Part shown: positions 19,893 to 28,650 of the stretch, piece by piece
Position numbering within the stretch: the first letter of the stretch is position 1
Layout of the letters: the number at the start of each line of letters is the position of its first letter
NCBI GenBank assembly: GCA_963756495.1
Contig: CAVWNS010000014.1
Location: 558,001-622,000, forward strand
Direction: 5' to 3'
Length of the DNA stretch: 64,000 nucleotides
Source: DATFDN01 sp963756495
Lineage (GTDB): Bacteria > Pseudomonadota > Alphaproteobacteria > Acetobacterales > Acetobacteraceae
The notes under the pieces: model-generated
What the model was told of the DNA's origin: nothing
Seen by the model: the letters and a program-made list of their open reading frames with translations, nothing else
The model's database searches: none
Made by a program: the position numbers and the translations under genes

Positions 19893-20675
19893 ATGGCGTC
19901 GCTATTCGACCTGACAGGAAAGGTCGCGGTTGTGACCGGATCATCCAAGGGGATCGGCCGCGCCATCGCGGAGCGCATGGCCGAGCACGGTGCCCGGGTC
20001 GTGATCTCCAGCCGCAAGCCGGACGCATGCGAGGCGGTCGCGCGCGGCATTCGCGAGAAGGGGGGCGAGGCGGCGGTCATTGCCTGCCACATCGCGCGCA
20101 AGGATGAATTGCAGAAGCTGGTCGATCAGACCATCGCGCTATGGGGCGGCATCGACATCCTGGTCTGCAATGCGGCGGTCAATCCCTATCTCGGTCCCGC
20201 ATCCGGGGCCTCGGACGAGGTGTACGAGCGGGTGATGGGGGCCAACGTGCGCAGCAACTTCTGGCTGTGCAATATGGCGCTGCCGCAGATGGCGGAGCGC
20301 GGTGGGGGCTCGGTGATCATCATCTCGTCGATCGGCGGCCTGCGCGGCTCGGCTCACCTCGGCCTCTACGCCATCTCCAAGGCCGCCGACATGCAGCTTG
20401 CGCGCAACATTGCGGTCGAGTGGGGTCCCCGCAACATCCGGGCGAACACTATCGCGCCGGGCCTGGTGCGAACCGATTTCGCGCGGGCTCTATGGGGAGA
20501 CCCCGAACTCTACCGCAAGCGCACCAGGGGAACGCCCTTGCAGCGCATCGGCGAGCCCGACGAGATCGCCGGCGCGGCGATCTTCCTGGCCTCTAAGGCG
20601 GGCAGCTTCACCACCGGTCACACCTTGGTTATCGATGGAGGGACCACGGCCGGAGCGGTCGCCTCGGAAGAGTGA
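19893..20675 (+). CDS. SDR family oxidoreductase (FabG-like)
   Basis: This 260-residue classical short-chain dehydrogenase/reductase has the NAD(P)-binding TGSSKGIGRAIAERMAEHG motif near residue 16, the NAA(V)NP motif at residue 91, the catalytic Ser in IIISSIGG, the YAISKAA active-site Tyr and Lys, and the IAPGLVRTDFA loop. Position after a thioesterase is compatible with short-chain acyl-CoA or beta-hydroxyacyl metabolism, but nothing in the sequence fixes the substrate. The Ser-Arg-Lys after the second strand (ISSRKPDAC) is compatible with NADP preference. Confidence 0.9.
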   Translation: MASLFDLTGKVAVVTGSSKGIGRAIAERMAEHGARVVISSRKPDACEAVARGIREKGGEAAVIACHIARKDELQKLVDQTIALWGGIDILVCNAAVNPYLGPASGASDEVYERVMGANVRSNFWLCNMALPQMAERGGGSVIIISSIGGLRGSAHLGLYAISKAADMQLARNIAVEWGPRNIRANTIAPGLVRTDFARALWGDPELYRKRTRGTPLQRIGEPDEIAGAAIFLASKAGSFTTGHTLVIDGGTTAGAVASEE

Positions 20676-20681
20676 CCAAAT

Positions 20682-20711
20682 CCGTCGGCCGGCGCGCGAG
20701 CCGGCCGACGG
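20682..20711. terminator. Hairpin terminator between convergent SDR and DUF1127 genes
   Basis: Eleven perfect base pairs (20682-20692 with 20701-20711) enclose an 8-base loop. The stem sits between two convergent genes and could serve both, although neither side has a long T-run. Confidence 0.6.
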
Positions 20712-20720
20712 GTCAGAGGT

Positions 20721-21017
20721 TCAGGCGCCTCGTCCGACGTGTTCGCGGGCGAATTCGGGGTCGAAGACCCGCTCCACGTCGTATCGGTTGATCCCGATGT
20801 CCGCCAACTCGCGGTCCGTCATGGACAGAAGCTCTCGGCGCACGGCCATCCGTCGCGAAAGAGCGGCCGCCGCGCGGCCCAGGGCGGCCAGTCGGTCGGC
20901 CAATGTGCGGCGGCGGGGCAGGACCGGCTCATAGTCGGCATCATCCCACGTGCTGTGATAGGACAGCATCTCGGGATGCTTGTAGGCCAACGCCCGTTTG
21001 GAAGTTTGCACGCTCAT
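20721..21017 (-). CDS. DUF1127 domain protein
   Basis: This small basic protein of 98 residues ends in a DUF1127 (YjiS-like) motif: RRELLSMTDRELADIGINRY, then DVERVFDPEF. Members are frequent in Alphaproteobacteria, and some bind RNA or regulate phosphate and carbon metabolism, but most are uncharacterised. The N-terminal part (KHPEMLSYHSTWDD) is variable. The start at 21017 is chosen because the frame upstream of MSVQTSKRALA lacks a site, while GGGGA lies before this ATG. Confidence 0.8.
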   Translation of the reverse strand: MSVQTSKRALAYKHPEMLSYHSTWDDADYEPVLPRRRTLADRLAALGRAAAALSRRMAVRRELLSMTDRELADIGINRYDVERVFDPEFAREHVGRGA

Positions 21018-21205
21018 GGGTGTTTTTCCCCATCTCGTCGGCCTCCCGGTCCGGCGCGGTGCCATCGCGACACAGCGCCCCCGAGAGTGCTGCGGTGCAA
21101 CATAAGGACGATGCAGCCCCTAATGAATGCGAAATGACCTAGGCAGCCATGCAGGAAGAACATGCAAGGGAACGCATTGTTGATTGTTTCGCAAGCGGGG
21201 CGGGC

Positions 21206-22990
21206 ATGACCGGCGAACACGGCGAGCGGCTGCGGCTTTTGCGGGCCGCGTTGGCGCGCCAGGACCTGGAGGGCTTCCTTGTTCCGAGGGCCGACGAACA
21301 CCTCGGCGAGTACGTCCCCCCCTCGGCCGAGCGACTTGCCTGGCTGACCGGGTTCACGGGCAGCGCCGGACTTGCCGTCGTCCTGACCGACCGCGCCGCC
21401 GTGTTCACGGACGGCCGCTACGTGCTTCAGCTCGCCGAGCAGACAGACCCGCGATTGTGGGAGCGGCGGCATATCACCGAGGAGCCGCCGCACGCGTGGC
21501 TATCGGCGCACGCCCCCGCGGGGGCTCGCATCGGCTACGACCCGTTACTGGTCAGCGAGGAGGCGCTCGGTCGCTACACCGGTGTTGGCCTGGTGATGGA
21601 GCCGGTCCCCCGCAACCCGCTGGATGCGGTCTGGACCGATCGCCCGGCGCCGCCGCGTGCGCCGGCAATCGTCCACCCGCTCCGATACTGCGGGCGCGAC
21701 AGCGCGGACAAGCGTGAGGAAATCGCGGCGGTGCTGCGCGAAGCCGGGCAGGACGCGGCGGTGCTGACGGACCCGGCCTCGATTGCCTGGCTGCTCAACG
21801 TCCGCGGCGCGGACGTGCCGTTCACGCCGTTCGCGCTCGGCTTCGCCCTTCTCTACGCGAATGGAGATGCGGCGCTGTTCATGGACCTGGCCAAGCTCGG
21901 CGAGGAAACGCGGGTATGGCTCGGCAACGCGGTCGCGCTCGCGCCGCCAGAGGCATTGGGCCCGGCGCTCGACGGTTTTCGGGGACGGGTCCGCGTCGAT
22001 CCGTCCGGCTCGCCGGTCTGGTTCGCCCAGCGGCTGCGCGCGGCGGGTGCCGAGCCGGTGGCGGGACCGGACCCCTGCCTGCTGCCCAAGGCGTGCAAGA
22101 ACCCGACCGAGCAGCAGGGCGCTCGCGCTGCCCATGCGCGCGACGCCGTGGCGGTCTGCCGGTTCCTGCACTTCCTGGCCGAGGCGGGGCCGACCGGCAC
22201 CGAGACGGAGATCTCGGCCGCCGCCCGACTGTTCGCGTTCCGCGGCGAGGTCGAGGACTTCCGTGGCGAGAGCTTCCCCGCGATCTCGGGCGCCGGTGAG
22301 CACGGCGCGGTGATCCATTATCGGGTCACCCCCGAGAGCGACCGCCCGATCCGGCGCAACGAGGTCTATCTGATCGACTCGGGCGCGCAGTATCGGGACG
22401 GCACGACCGACGTGACCCGCACCGTCTGGACCGGCCCGGACGCCCCGCCGGCGGCATTGCGCGCGCGGGCGACCCGCGTGCTGAAGGGTCATATCGGACT
22501 GGCCACGCTGGTCTTCCCGCAAGGGCTCGGCGGCGCGCATCTCGACGCCATCGCCCGGCGCGCCCTGTGGCAAGTCGGGCTGGACTACGATCACGGAACG
22601 GGCCATGGCGTGGGCAGCTATCTGTCCGTCCACGAGGGGCCGGTCAGCATCTCGCGCCTTGCCCGGCCGGTGCCGATCGCCCCCGGCATGATCCTGTCGA
22701 ACGAGCCCGGCTTCTACCTGCAGGGCGCCTACGGCATCCGCCTGGAAAATCTCCTGCTGGTGCAGCCGGCCGAGATGGCGGAGGCAGCCAAGCCCTTCCT
22801 GCGGTTCGAGACGCTGACCCTTGCCCCCTTCGATCGCCGGTTGATCGATCCGACGCTGCTCGACGCGGATGAGCGCGCCTGGCTGGACGTCTATCATGCC
22901 CGTGTCGCCGCCGAGGTCGGACCGCACCTCGACGCGCCAGCCCGGCAATGGCTTGAGTCCGCCTGCGCGGCTCTGGAGGGACCGCCATGA
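21206..22990 (+). CDS. Xaa-Pro aminopeptidase (M24B)
   Basis: This cytosolic metallopeptidase removes N-terminal residues that precede proline. The protein of about 594 residues has two N-terminal creatinase-like domains (LTGFTGSAGLAVVL) and a C-terminal pita-bread domain. All five metal ligands can be placed: Asp in YLIDSGAQY, Asp in GTTDVTRTVW, His in DHGTGHGVGSYL, Glu in LSNEPGFY and Glu in GIRLENLLL. The start at 21206 fits the usual N-terminus. An in-frame ATG at 21149 would add 19 residues. The stop overlaps the next gene by 4 bases. Confidence 0.92.
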   Translation: MTGEHGERLRLLRAALARQDLEGFLVPRADEHLGEYVPPSAERLAWLTGFTGSAGLAVVLTDRAAVFTDGRYVLQLAEQTDPRLWERRHITEEPPHAWLSAHAPAGARIGYDPLLVSEEALGRYTGVGLVMEPVPRNPLDAVWTDRPAPPRAPAIVHPLRYCGRDSADKREEIAAVLREAGQDAAVLTDPASIAWLLNVRGADVPFTPFALGFALLYANGDAALFMDLAKLGEETRVWLGNAVALAPPEALGPALDGFRGRVRVDPSGSPVWFAQRLRAAGAEPVAGPDPCLLPKACKNPTEQQGARAAHARDAVAVCRFLHFLAEAGPTGTETEISAAARLFAFRGEVEDFRGESFPAISGAGEHGAVIHYRVTPESDRPIRRNEVYLIDSGAQYRDGTTDVTRTVWTGPDAPPAALRARATRVLKGHIGLATLVFPQGLGGAHLDAIARRALWQVGLDYDHGTGHGVGSYLSVHEGPVSISRLARPVPIAPGMILSNEPGFYLQGAYGIRLENLLLVQPAEMAEAAKPFLRFETLTLAPFDRRLIDPTLLDADERAWLDVYHARVAAEVGPHLDAPARQWLESACAALEGPP

Positions 22991-23832
22991 TTCACGCCTT
23001 TCGCATCGGCGCGATGCGGGCCACCATCGTCTCCGATGGCCCGCTCACTTTGCCGGCGGCGTCCGACATCTTCTCCGGGCCGCCGCCGCAGGCGGTCGCC
23101 ATGCGCCTGCAAACCGAGGGGCTGCCGACGGACGCCGTCCATGTCGAGCAGAACTGCCTGCTCGTGGAAGGCGGCGGCCGGCGCGCGCTGTTCGACAACG
23201 GGCTGGGCTCGGCCAAGCTGTTCGGCCCGGACAGCGGGCGTCTGCTGGACAGCCTTGCGGAGGCCGGCATCGATCCCGCCGCGATCGACGTGCTGGTGCT
23301 GACGCACGCCCATTCCGACCATTGCTGGGGCACGATGGGCGATGACGGGCAGCCCAACTTCCCGAACGCGGAAATCGTGATCGCGCAAGAGGAACTCGAT
23401 TTCTGGACCTCGGAGCCGCCCGGGGCGGGCCGGCGCTCGATCGCCGGGGTGCGCAAGCACTTGCTGCCGCTGCGTCCACGCATCCGCTTCACCCGCGACG
23501 GCGTGGAGGTGCTGCCGGGGGTGCAAGCCTGGAGCACGCCGGGTCACACGCCGGGCCACATGGCCTACCTATTCGACGGCGGCGATGGCGCGCCCTGGTG
23601 CCTCACCGGCGACGTCGCCTTTCATCACCCGCTGTCGTACGCGTTCCCCGAAGCCGAGAGCCTGTTCGACACCGACCGCGCGCTGGGGGCGGCGACCCGC
23701 CGACGCGTGCTCGACCGCTTGGCAGCCGACCGGCTCCGCGTGATCGGCTACCATCATCCCTGGCCGGGGCTCGGACGGGTCGAGCGTGCCGGCGCGGCAT
23801 TCCGGTTCATCCCCGATGGAGGCGACGCATGA
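22987..23832 (+). CDS. MBL-fold metallohydrolase
   Basis: The 281-residue protein is a metallo-beta-lactamase-fold hydrolase. It has the HxHxDH zinc motif (LTHAHSDHCWG near residue 105), the later His in TPGHTPGHMAYL, the metal-bridging Asp in LTGDVAFHH, and the final His in GYHHPWPGLG. Glyoxalase II, quorum-quenching lactonases and many other hydrolases share this scaffold. It is coupled by ATGA overlaps to the peptidase before it and the RraA-like gene after it, which suggests a small catabolic operon. The substrate is unknown. Confidence 0.87.
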   Translation: MIHAFRIGAMRATIVSDGPLTLPAASDIFSGPPPQAVAMRLQTEGLPTDAVHVEQNCLLVEGGGRRALFDNGLGSAKLFGPDSGRLLDSLAEAGIDPAAIDVLVLTHAHSDHCWGTMGDDGQPNFPNAEIVIAQEELDFWTSEPPGAGRRSIAGVRKHLLPLRPRIRFTRDGVEVLPGVQAWSTPGHTPGHMAYLFDGGDGAPWCLTGDVAFHHPLSYAFPEAESLFDTDRALGAATRRRVLDRLAADRLRVIGYHHPWPGLGRVERAGAAFRFIPDGGDA

Positions 23833-24536
23833 CGCTGGACCCCACGACCCTGGAGGCGCTGCGCGGCGTCTCCACCGCGACGGTGACGACGGTTCTCCTG
23901 AAGAAGGGCCTTCGCACCATCTGGATGCGCGGCACCCGCCCGCTGCGTCCCGATCAGCCGCGCCTGGTCGGCCGCGCCTTCACCATGCGATTCATTCCCG
24001 CGCGCGAAGACTTGGCAACCCCGGAATCCTGGTCGTCCCCGCGATCCACCCGCGCGGCGATCGAGGACATGCCGGAGGGCTGCATCGCAGTCGTCGATGC
24101 GATGGGCGTCACGGATTCCGGCATCTTCGGCGATATCCTGTGCGGACGCATGCAACGGCGGGGTGTGGCCGCCTTGGTGACCGACGGGGCGGTACGGGAC
24201 GTGGCGGGCGTGCTGGGGACCCATCTGCCCGTGTGGTGCGCGGGCGCCGCCGCCCCGCCCTCGGTCGCAGCGCTGACCTTCGTGAACTGGCAGGAGCCGA
24301 TCGGCTGCGGCGGTGTCGCGGTGTTCCCCGACGACGTGATCGTGCTCGACGCCGACGGGGGCGTCGTGATCCCGCAGGCCCTGGTGGCCGAGGTGGCCGG
24401 GCAGGGCATGGAGCAGGAACGGATGGAAGCCTGGATCATGCGGGAGGTGGACAAGGGCGCTCGCCTGCCCGGGCTCTATCCGCCCAACGCCGAGACCCGG
24501 GCCCGCTACGAGGCCGAGCGCGACGGCCCACTGTAG
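23829..24536 (+). CDS. RraA/HMG aldolase family protein
   Basis: The 235-residue product belongs to the RraA-like family, which includes class II 4-hydroxy-4-methyl-2-oxoglutarate/oxaloacetate aldolases and relatives. The family core is visible: AVVDAMGVTDSGIFGDIL, then AALVTDGAVRDVAGV with the Asp-Arg-Asp residues used for substrate and metal, and DADGGVVIPQALV. The overlap with the upstream MBL gene (ATGA) fixes the start. Function as a pyruvate aldolase or a related lyase is likely, whereas regulation of RNase E is unlikely for this longer form. Confidence 0.85.
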   Translation: MTLDPTTLEALRGVSTATVTTVLLKKGLRTIWMRGTRPLRPDQPRLVGRAFTMRFIPAREDLATPESWSSPRSTRAAIEDMPEGCIAVVDAMGVTDSGIFGDILCGRMQRRGVAALVTDGAVRDVAGVLGTHLPVWCAGAAAPPSVAALTFVNWQEPIGCGGVAVFPDDVIVLDADGGVVIPQALVAEVAGQGMEQERMEAWIMREVDKGARLPGLYPPNAETRARYEAERDGPL

Positions 24537-24654
24537 AAGAACAGGTGCCATAACGATAGTGACACGAATTTGAGACGGGTCACGGGGGTGCGATTCGCAT
24601 CCTCGCGGCTCGCTGCGCATATCTGACAGCCGAGATATGCTAGGGAGCGGGCGT

Positions 24655-24879
24655 ATGCGCCTTCAGCAACAGGACACCAAGGAGACGGCTCGGCTGCTGA
24701 TCAAGCGCCATGGGCTGCGGGCACAGGCGATCGCGCTGGAGCGCGTGCAGGAGATGCGCGTGCAAGGTGATGCGGCGGGGCTTGATCGCTGGCAGGCCAT
24801 CTATGCTGCGATCTGCGATCTTCGCCGCTCGGCCGGCCAGCGCATCGGGCCGGAAGAGCCGTTCGACTATCGCTCCTGA
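24655..24879 (+). CDS. Small DUF6961-like protein
   Basis: This is a 74-residue helical protein. The pattern ARLLIKRHGLRAQAIALERV followed by GDAAGLDRWQAIYAAI and CDLRR resembles the DUF6961 family of small alphaproteobacterial proteins of unknown role. The start at 24655 has GGAGCGGG just upstream. An ATG at 24637 is possible. It stands alone, 118 bases after the RraA-like gene. Confidence 0.6.
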   Translation: MRLQQQDTKETARLLIKRHGLRAQAIALERVQEMRVQGDAAGLDRWQAIYAAICDLRRSAGQRIGPEEPFDYRS

Positions 24880-24934
24880 TCCTGGGCGCTGGGCGAGGGC
24901 CGTGCCAGAGTGCGGTTCGGCGTCGGAGGCCGGC

Positions 24935-25711
24935 ATGAGCCACAGCACGCATGACAATCTGATCCGGGATCAGTTCACCCGCCAGGCGACGCCGTTCAGC
25001 ACGGCTGCGCCTATCTCGGACCAGAAGGCGCTGGACATGATCATCGCCGCGGCCCGTCCCGCGCCGGATGACACGGTTTTGGACATTGCGTGCGGCGGCG
25101 GGCTCATCGTCTGTGCCTTCGCCCCGCATGTCCGACACGCGACCGGTATCGATCTCACGCCGGCGATGCTGGACCGCGCCCGCGCGCTCGCCGCCGAGAA
25201 GGGGCTTGCCAACGTCACATGGCGGGAAGGCGATGTGCGCGCCCTACCATGGCGCGACGCGACGTTCGACATCGTCGTCACGCGGTTCTCATTCCACCAT
25301 TTCCTGGACCCGCTCGCGGCGCTGCGCGAGATGGCGCGGGTCTGCCGACCGGGCGGCCGGGTGGTCGTGGTGGATATGTACGCAGCGGTGGACCCGGCGA
25401 AGGCCGCCGCCTGGAACCGGCTGGAAGTGCTGCGTGACCCCTCGCATGTCCGGTGCCTGAGCCTGACGGAGCTGAACGCGCTGTTTCCCGCGGCCGGGCT
25501 GCCCAATCCCACGGCGACGCACTACGATCTGCGAGATGATGTTCGGAACTTGCTCGCCCGTTCCTTTCCTCTTCCAGGGGATGCATCCCGGATCACCGCA
25601 CTTTTTGCCGACCAGGCGGATCAGGACAGTATGGGGATCGAGGTGCGGCGCGAGGGCGATGTCCTGCGCTACGCCTATCCGGTCGTGATCCTGACGGCCA
25701 CGCGGTCGTAA
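24935..25711 (+). CDS. Class I SAM-dependent methyltransferase
   Basis: The 258-residue protein has the class I methyltransferase motifs: motif I VLDIACGGGLIVCAFA near residue 50, the acidic residue at the end of strand 2 in ATGIDLTPAML, EGDVRALPWRDATFDIVV (motifs II and III), and FHHFLDPLAALREMARV. This is the UbiE/Coq5-like group (Methyltransf_11). The family alone does not give a substrate. The ATG at 24935 lies a few bases after a GGAGGC site. Confidence 0.87.
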   Translation: MSHSTHDNLIRDQFTRQATPFSTAAPISDQKALDMIIAAARPAPDDTVLDIACGGGLIVCAFAPHVRHATGIDLTPAMLDRARALAAEKGLANVTWREGDVRALPWRDATFDIVVTRFSFHHFLDPLAALREMARVCRPGGRVVVVDMYAAVDPAKAAAWNRLEVLRDPSHVRCLSLTELNALFPAAGLPNPTATHYDLRDDVRNLLARSFPLPGDASRITALFADQADQDSMGIEVRREGDVLRYAYPVVILTATRS

Positions 25712-25766
25712 TGGGCGCCGTAGCAAATCCTTGACGCTGGGAGCCGGGCCGGGAAGGTTGGCCGGC

Positions 25767-26780
25767 ATGACCAACGCACTTGAGGTCCATCGCGGCCTTC
25801 TCACGCTCGATACGCATATCGACATTCCCTGGCCTACCGGCCCGGACCCGTTCAACGAGACGAGCCGGCGGGTCGATATCCCGAAGTTGCTGCGCGGCGG
25901 CATCTCTGCGGGCTGTTTCGTGGCCTACGTGCCGCAGGCGGCGCGCACCGCGGAGAACGATGCCGCCGCGTTCGCCCGCGCGCTCGCGATGCTGGAGGCG
26001 ATCCGCGCAATGGCACGCACGGAGCGCGGCATGACGGTGATGCTGGCCACAACCGCCGCCGAGCTGGAGACCGCGCGGCGTGACGGGGTCGTCGCCGTGA
26101 TGCCGGCGGTCGAGAACGGGTTTGCCGTTGGCACCGACCTGTCGCGCCTGGCGCAATTCCGCGCGCTCGGCGCGCGGTACCTGACCTTGACCCATAATGG
26201 GCACAACGCGCTGGCCGATTCCTCCCAGGCCCGCTCGGACCTGGGCGACGTCGAGACCGAGCACGGAGGACTGTCGGAGCTGGGCCGCGGTGCCGTCGCT
26301 GCGTTGAACCGCCTGGGGATGCTGGTCGATATCGCGCATGTCTCGCGCGAGGCGATGTTGCAGGCGGCTGCGCTCTCGCGCACGCCCGTTGTCTCCACCC
26401 ATTCATGCATCCGCGCGCTCTGCGATCACCCGCGCAATCTCGATGATGTGCAGCTCGACGCGTTGCGCGACGTGGGTGGGGTGGTCCAGGTCACCGCCGT
26501 CTCGGCGTTCCTGAAGAAGAACGCCAAGCCCGACCAGGTAAGCGTTGCCGACTTCGCCGACCACATCGATTATGCGGCGCGGCGGATCGGCGTGGAGCAT
26601 GTCGGCATTTCGTCGGACTTCGACGGCGGAGGGGGGTTCCGCGGGTGGCGTGACGCCGGAGAGAGTCCCAACATCACCGCCGAGTTGCTGGGGCGCGGCT
26701 ACGGCCGTCGCGAACTGGCCCTCTTGTGGGGCGGCAACTTCTTGCGCGTGCTGCGCCGCGCCGAGGCATTCGCGGGATGA
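25767..26780 (+). CDS. Membrane dipeptidase (M19 family)
   Basis: M19 peptidases hydrolyse dipeptides and sometimes D-amino-acid-containing dipeptides at a binuclear zinc site. The 337-residue protein shows the ligand motifs DTHIDIPW, VMPAVENGFAVG (bridging Glu), LTLTHNGHNALADS, VDIAHVSREAM and VVSTHSCIRAL, and the family end GISSDFDGGGGF with GGNFLRVLRRAE. No signal peptide is seen, so this bacterial enzyme is probably cytosolic. The stop overlaps the following aldo/keto reductase by 4 bases. Confidence 0.93.
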   Translation: MTNALEVHRGLLTLDTHIDIPWPTGPDPFNETSRRVDIPKLLRGGISAGCFVAYVPQAARTAENDAAAFARALAMLEAIRAMARTERGMTVMLATTAAELETARRDGVVAVMPAVENGFAVGTDLSRLAQFRALGARYLTLTHNGHNALADSSQARSDLGDVETEHGGLSELGRGAVAALNRLGMLVDIAHVSREAMLQAAALSRTPVVSTHSCIRALCDHPRNLDDVQLDALRDVGGVVQVTAVSAFLKKNAKPDQVSVADFADHIDYAARRIGVEHVGISSDFDGGGGFRGWRDAGESPNITAELLGRGYGRRELALLWGGNFLRVLRRAEAFAG

Positions 26781-27616
26781 CCCGCATGGTCGGCCTCCCG
26801 GACGGAACCCAGGTGCCGGCATTGGGCCAGGGCACATGGCACATGGGCGAGGGCAAGGCCGGGGCTCGCGCCGAGGCGGCGTCACTGCGGCTCGGCCTCG
26901 ATCTCGGGATGACGTTGATCGACACCGCCGAGATGTATGGCGAGGGCGGCGCGGAGGAGGTCGTCGGCGCGGCGATCGCGGGCCGGCGCGACGAGGTGTT
27001 CCTGATCAGCAAGGTCTATCCGCATAACGCCTCCGCCAAGGGTATTCCGGCAGCATGCGCGCGCAGCCTCAAGCGGCTTCGCACCGACCGGATCGACCTC
27101 TATTTGCTGCATTGGCGCGGACGCGTGCCGCTTGCCGAGACGGTCGCGGCCTTCGAAGTACTGCGCGCGGAGGGCCAGATCCGCTTCTGGGGCGTTTCCA
27201 ACCTCGATGCCGACGACATGCAGGAACTCCTGGGTGTGCCGGGCGCCGCGAACTGCGCGACCGACCAGGTGCTGTACAATCCCGCCGAGCGGGGAATCGA
27301 GTTCGACCTGCTGCCATGGTGCCGCGCGCACGCCATGCCGATCATGGCCTATTCCCCGCTGGGGCAGGGCGGGCGGCTATTGCGCAGCCCGGCCCTGATC
27401 GAGGTGGCGCGGCGTCATGGCGCCACCCCGGCGCAGATCGCGATTACCTGGGGTTTGCGGCACTCCGACGTCATCTCGATTCCGAAGGCGGTGAGCGCCA
27501 ATCACGTCCGCGCCAATGCCGCGGCGGGCGCGATCACGCTGCCGCCGGAGGACCTCGCCGCGATCGACGGAGCGTTCCCGCCGCCGCGTGGGAAGCAGGG
27601 CTTGGCGATCCTGTAG
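26777..27616 (+). CDS. Aldo/keto reductase
   Basis: This 279-residue TIM-barrel oxidoreductase uses NADPH. The catalytic tetrad is in place: Asp in LIDTAEMYGEGGAE with Tyr just after, Lys in FLISKVYPHNAS and His in LYLLHWRGR. The cofactor-binding end has SIPKAVSANHVRAN. The protein resembles the short AKR5-type and YafB-like reductases acting on carbonyl compounds. It is coupled to the dipeptidase by an ATGA overlap, although a shared pathway is not obvious. Confidence 0.92.
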   Translation: MTRMVGLPDGTQVPALGQGTWHMGEGKAGARAEAASLRLGLDLGMTLIDTAEMYGEGGAEEVVGAAIAGRRDEVFLISKVYPHNASAKGIPAACARSLKRLRTDRIDLYLLHWRGRVPLAETVAAFEVLRAEGQIRFWGVSNLDADDMQELLGVPGAANCATDQVLYNPAERGIEFDLLPWCRAHAMPIMAYSPLGQGGRLLRSPALIEVARRHGATPAQIAITWGLRHSDVISIPKAVSANHVRANAAAGAITLPPEDLAAIDGAFPPPRGKQGLAIL

Positions 27617-27655
27617 GGCCTGCCATGACCGGCCCCGCGATAGGCGCCAAGACAA

Positions 27656-27680
27656 AGGCCAGGAGCGGAGCCCCTGGCCT
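27656..27680 (-). terminator. Terminator hairpin for the small His-rich gene
   Basis: An 8-bp stem (AGGCCAGG with CCTGGCCT) encloses a 9-base loop. On the minus strand it is followed by TTTGTCTT, as expected for a terminator of the gene whose stop lies at 27739. Confidence 0.6.
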
Positions 27681-27738
27681 GCAAGTCCGACAGCCTCTCG
27701 ATTCGTTCGTCTGTGCCGGATCGTCTTCCGCGCGACAG

Positions 27739-27927
27739 CTAGCTCACCGTCTTCGCGGTGGTCGGAGTGATGTGAGCCTTGGCCTTGTGGATGTGCTTGT
27801 GCACGATGTGATGGGTCCGCTTAGCCGACTTCGGCGCATCCGACTGCGCCTGGGCTGGCGAGAGAGTCACGGTTGCGAGTGGCAGGATCAGGCCGATCGT
27901 GGCCAGCAGAGACTTGCGGGTGGTCAT
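27739..27927 (-). CDS. Small secreted His/Lys-rich protein
   Basis: The 62-residue product starts with a clear signal peptide (MTTRKSLLATIGLILPLATV, cleavage after the PAQA). The mature part is about 35 residues and rich in His, Lys, Ala and Thr (RTHHIVHKHIHKAKAHI). It resembles the short periplasmic or secreted His-rich proteins found in Acetobacteraceae and Rhizobiales, for which metal or acid buffering has been suggested but not shown. GGAG precedes the start at 27927. The adjoining upstream region separates it from the DUF1489 gene on the same strand. Confidence 0.7.
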   Translation of the reverse strand: MTTRKSLLATIGLILPLATVTLSPAQAQSDAPKSAKRTHHIVHKHIHKAKAHITPTTAKTVS

Positions 27928-28074
27928 GGGGAGGCTCCAGTCGAGGCGTTTGGGGACGGGCGGTTTCGGAATCACCACGAAAAATTCGCGGCTTGATCCT
28001 CTATCAGATCCTGTCAGTCCGTTGCCGATTCGATGAAGACCCGGTTTAGCAAAAATACGGCCGTTGCATCCAAG

Positions 28075-28533
28075 TCACAGGAGGCAAAGCGTTGCCAGCT
28101 CGCGCCGAAGGGGTTCCGGAAGGATGTCGGCGCCTTCGGCCGGGCTCAGAGCGGTGGCGTCCGTCGGAGCGTCGGCGTCCGGCAAGTAGCGCCAGCCCTG
28201 GAACGGCTTCATCCGTCGCCCACGCACCGGAACCAGCTCCGCATCCAGCACCAGTCCGGCGCAGGGCGCGCCGTCATCCCAACGGTCCTCGCGGATGTCG
28301 AGGATACGCTGACGGGCGCTCAAGACGCCGCCGATCACCCAGAACATCGAGCCGCCGGCCACGATCTCGGCCGCGCGCCGGGGCGTGTTGCGGGTCCGGT
28401 GGCGCAACGGTGGTTCGCGCGCGATTCGCTCGGCCTGAATGGCGCACAGATGCGGCAGGTCGCGTACTCCCACCGCGAGCTTGATGAGGTGCAGAATCGG
28501 CGTGATCGGCGCGGGTGTGAGACTAGCGAGCAT
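28075..28533 (-). CDS. DUF1489 family protein
   Basis: DUF1489 proteins are about 140-150 residues long, nearly confined to Alphaproteobacteria, and of unknown function. The recognisable blocks here are ILHLIKLAVGVRDLPHL, LRHRTRNTPRRAAEI, GGSMFWVIGGVLSARQRIL, DIREDRWDDGAPCAGLVLD and MKPFQGWRYL. The DUF carries a dense set of conserved Arg, Trp and Asp residues, which suggests a soluble, possibly nucleic-acid-linked protein. The annotated start at 28533 is 13 codons before the first conserved block. Confidence 0.88.
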   Translation of the reverse strand: MLASLTPAPITPILHLIKLAVGVRDLPHLCAIQAERIAREPPLRHRTRNTPRRAAEIVAGGSMFWVIGGVLSARQRILDIREDRWDDGAPCAGLVLDAELVPVRGRRMKPFQGWRYLPDADAPTDATALSPAEGADILPEPLRRELATLCLL

Positions 28534-28650
28534 CGGACTATCTGCGGCGCCAAATCGGAGTCCGGCAAGAGCGGCCGGCCCAGCGAGGGTAATGGAAGGG
28601 GCGGCCGCGTCGGACGGGGGGAATCGACGCAGCGCGACCCGGGCTCAGTC

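Noticed and set aside
21545..22948. A 467-codon minus-strand frame opposite aminopeptidase P
   Set aside because: Shadow of a gene with all five metal ligands in place on the plus strand.
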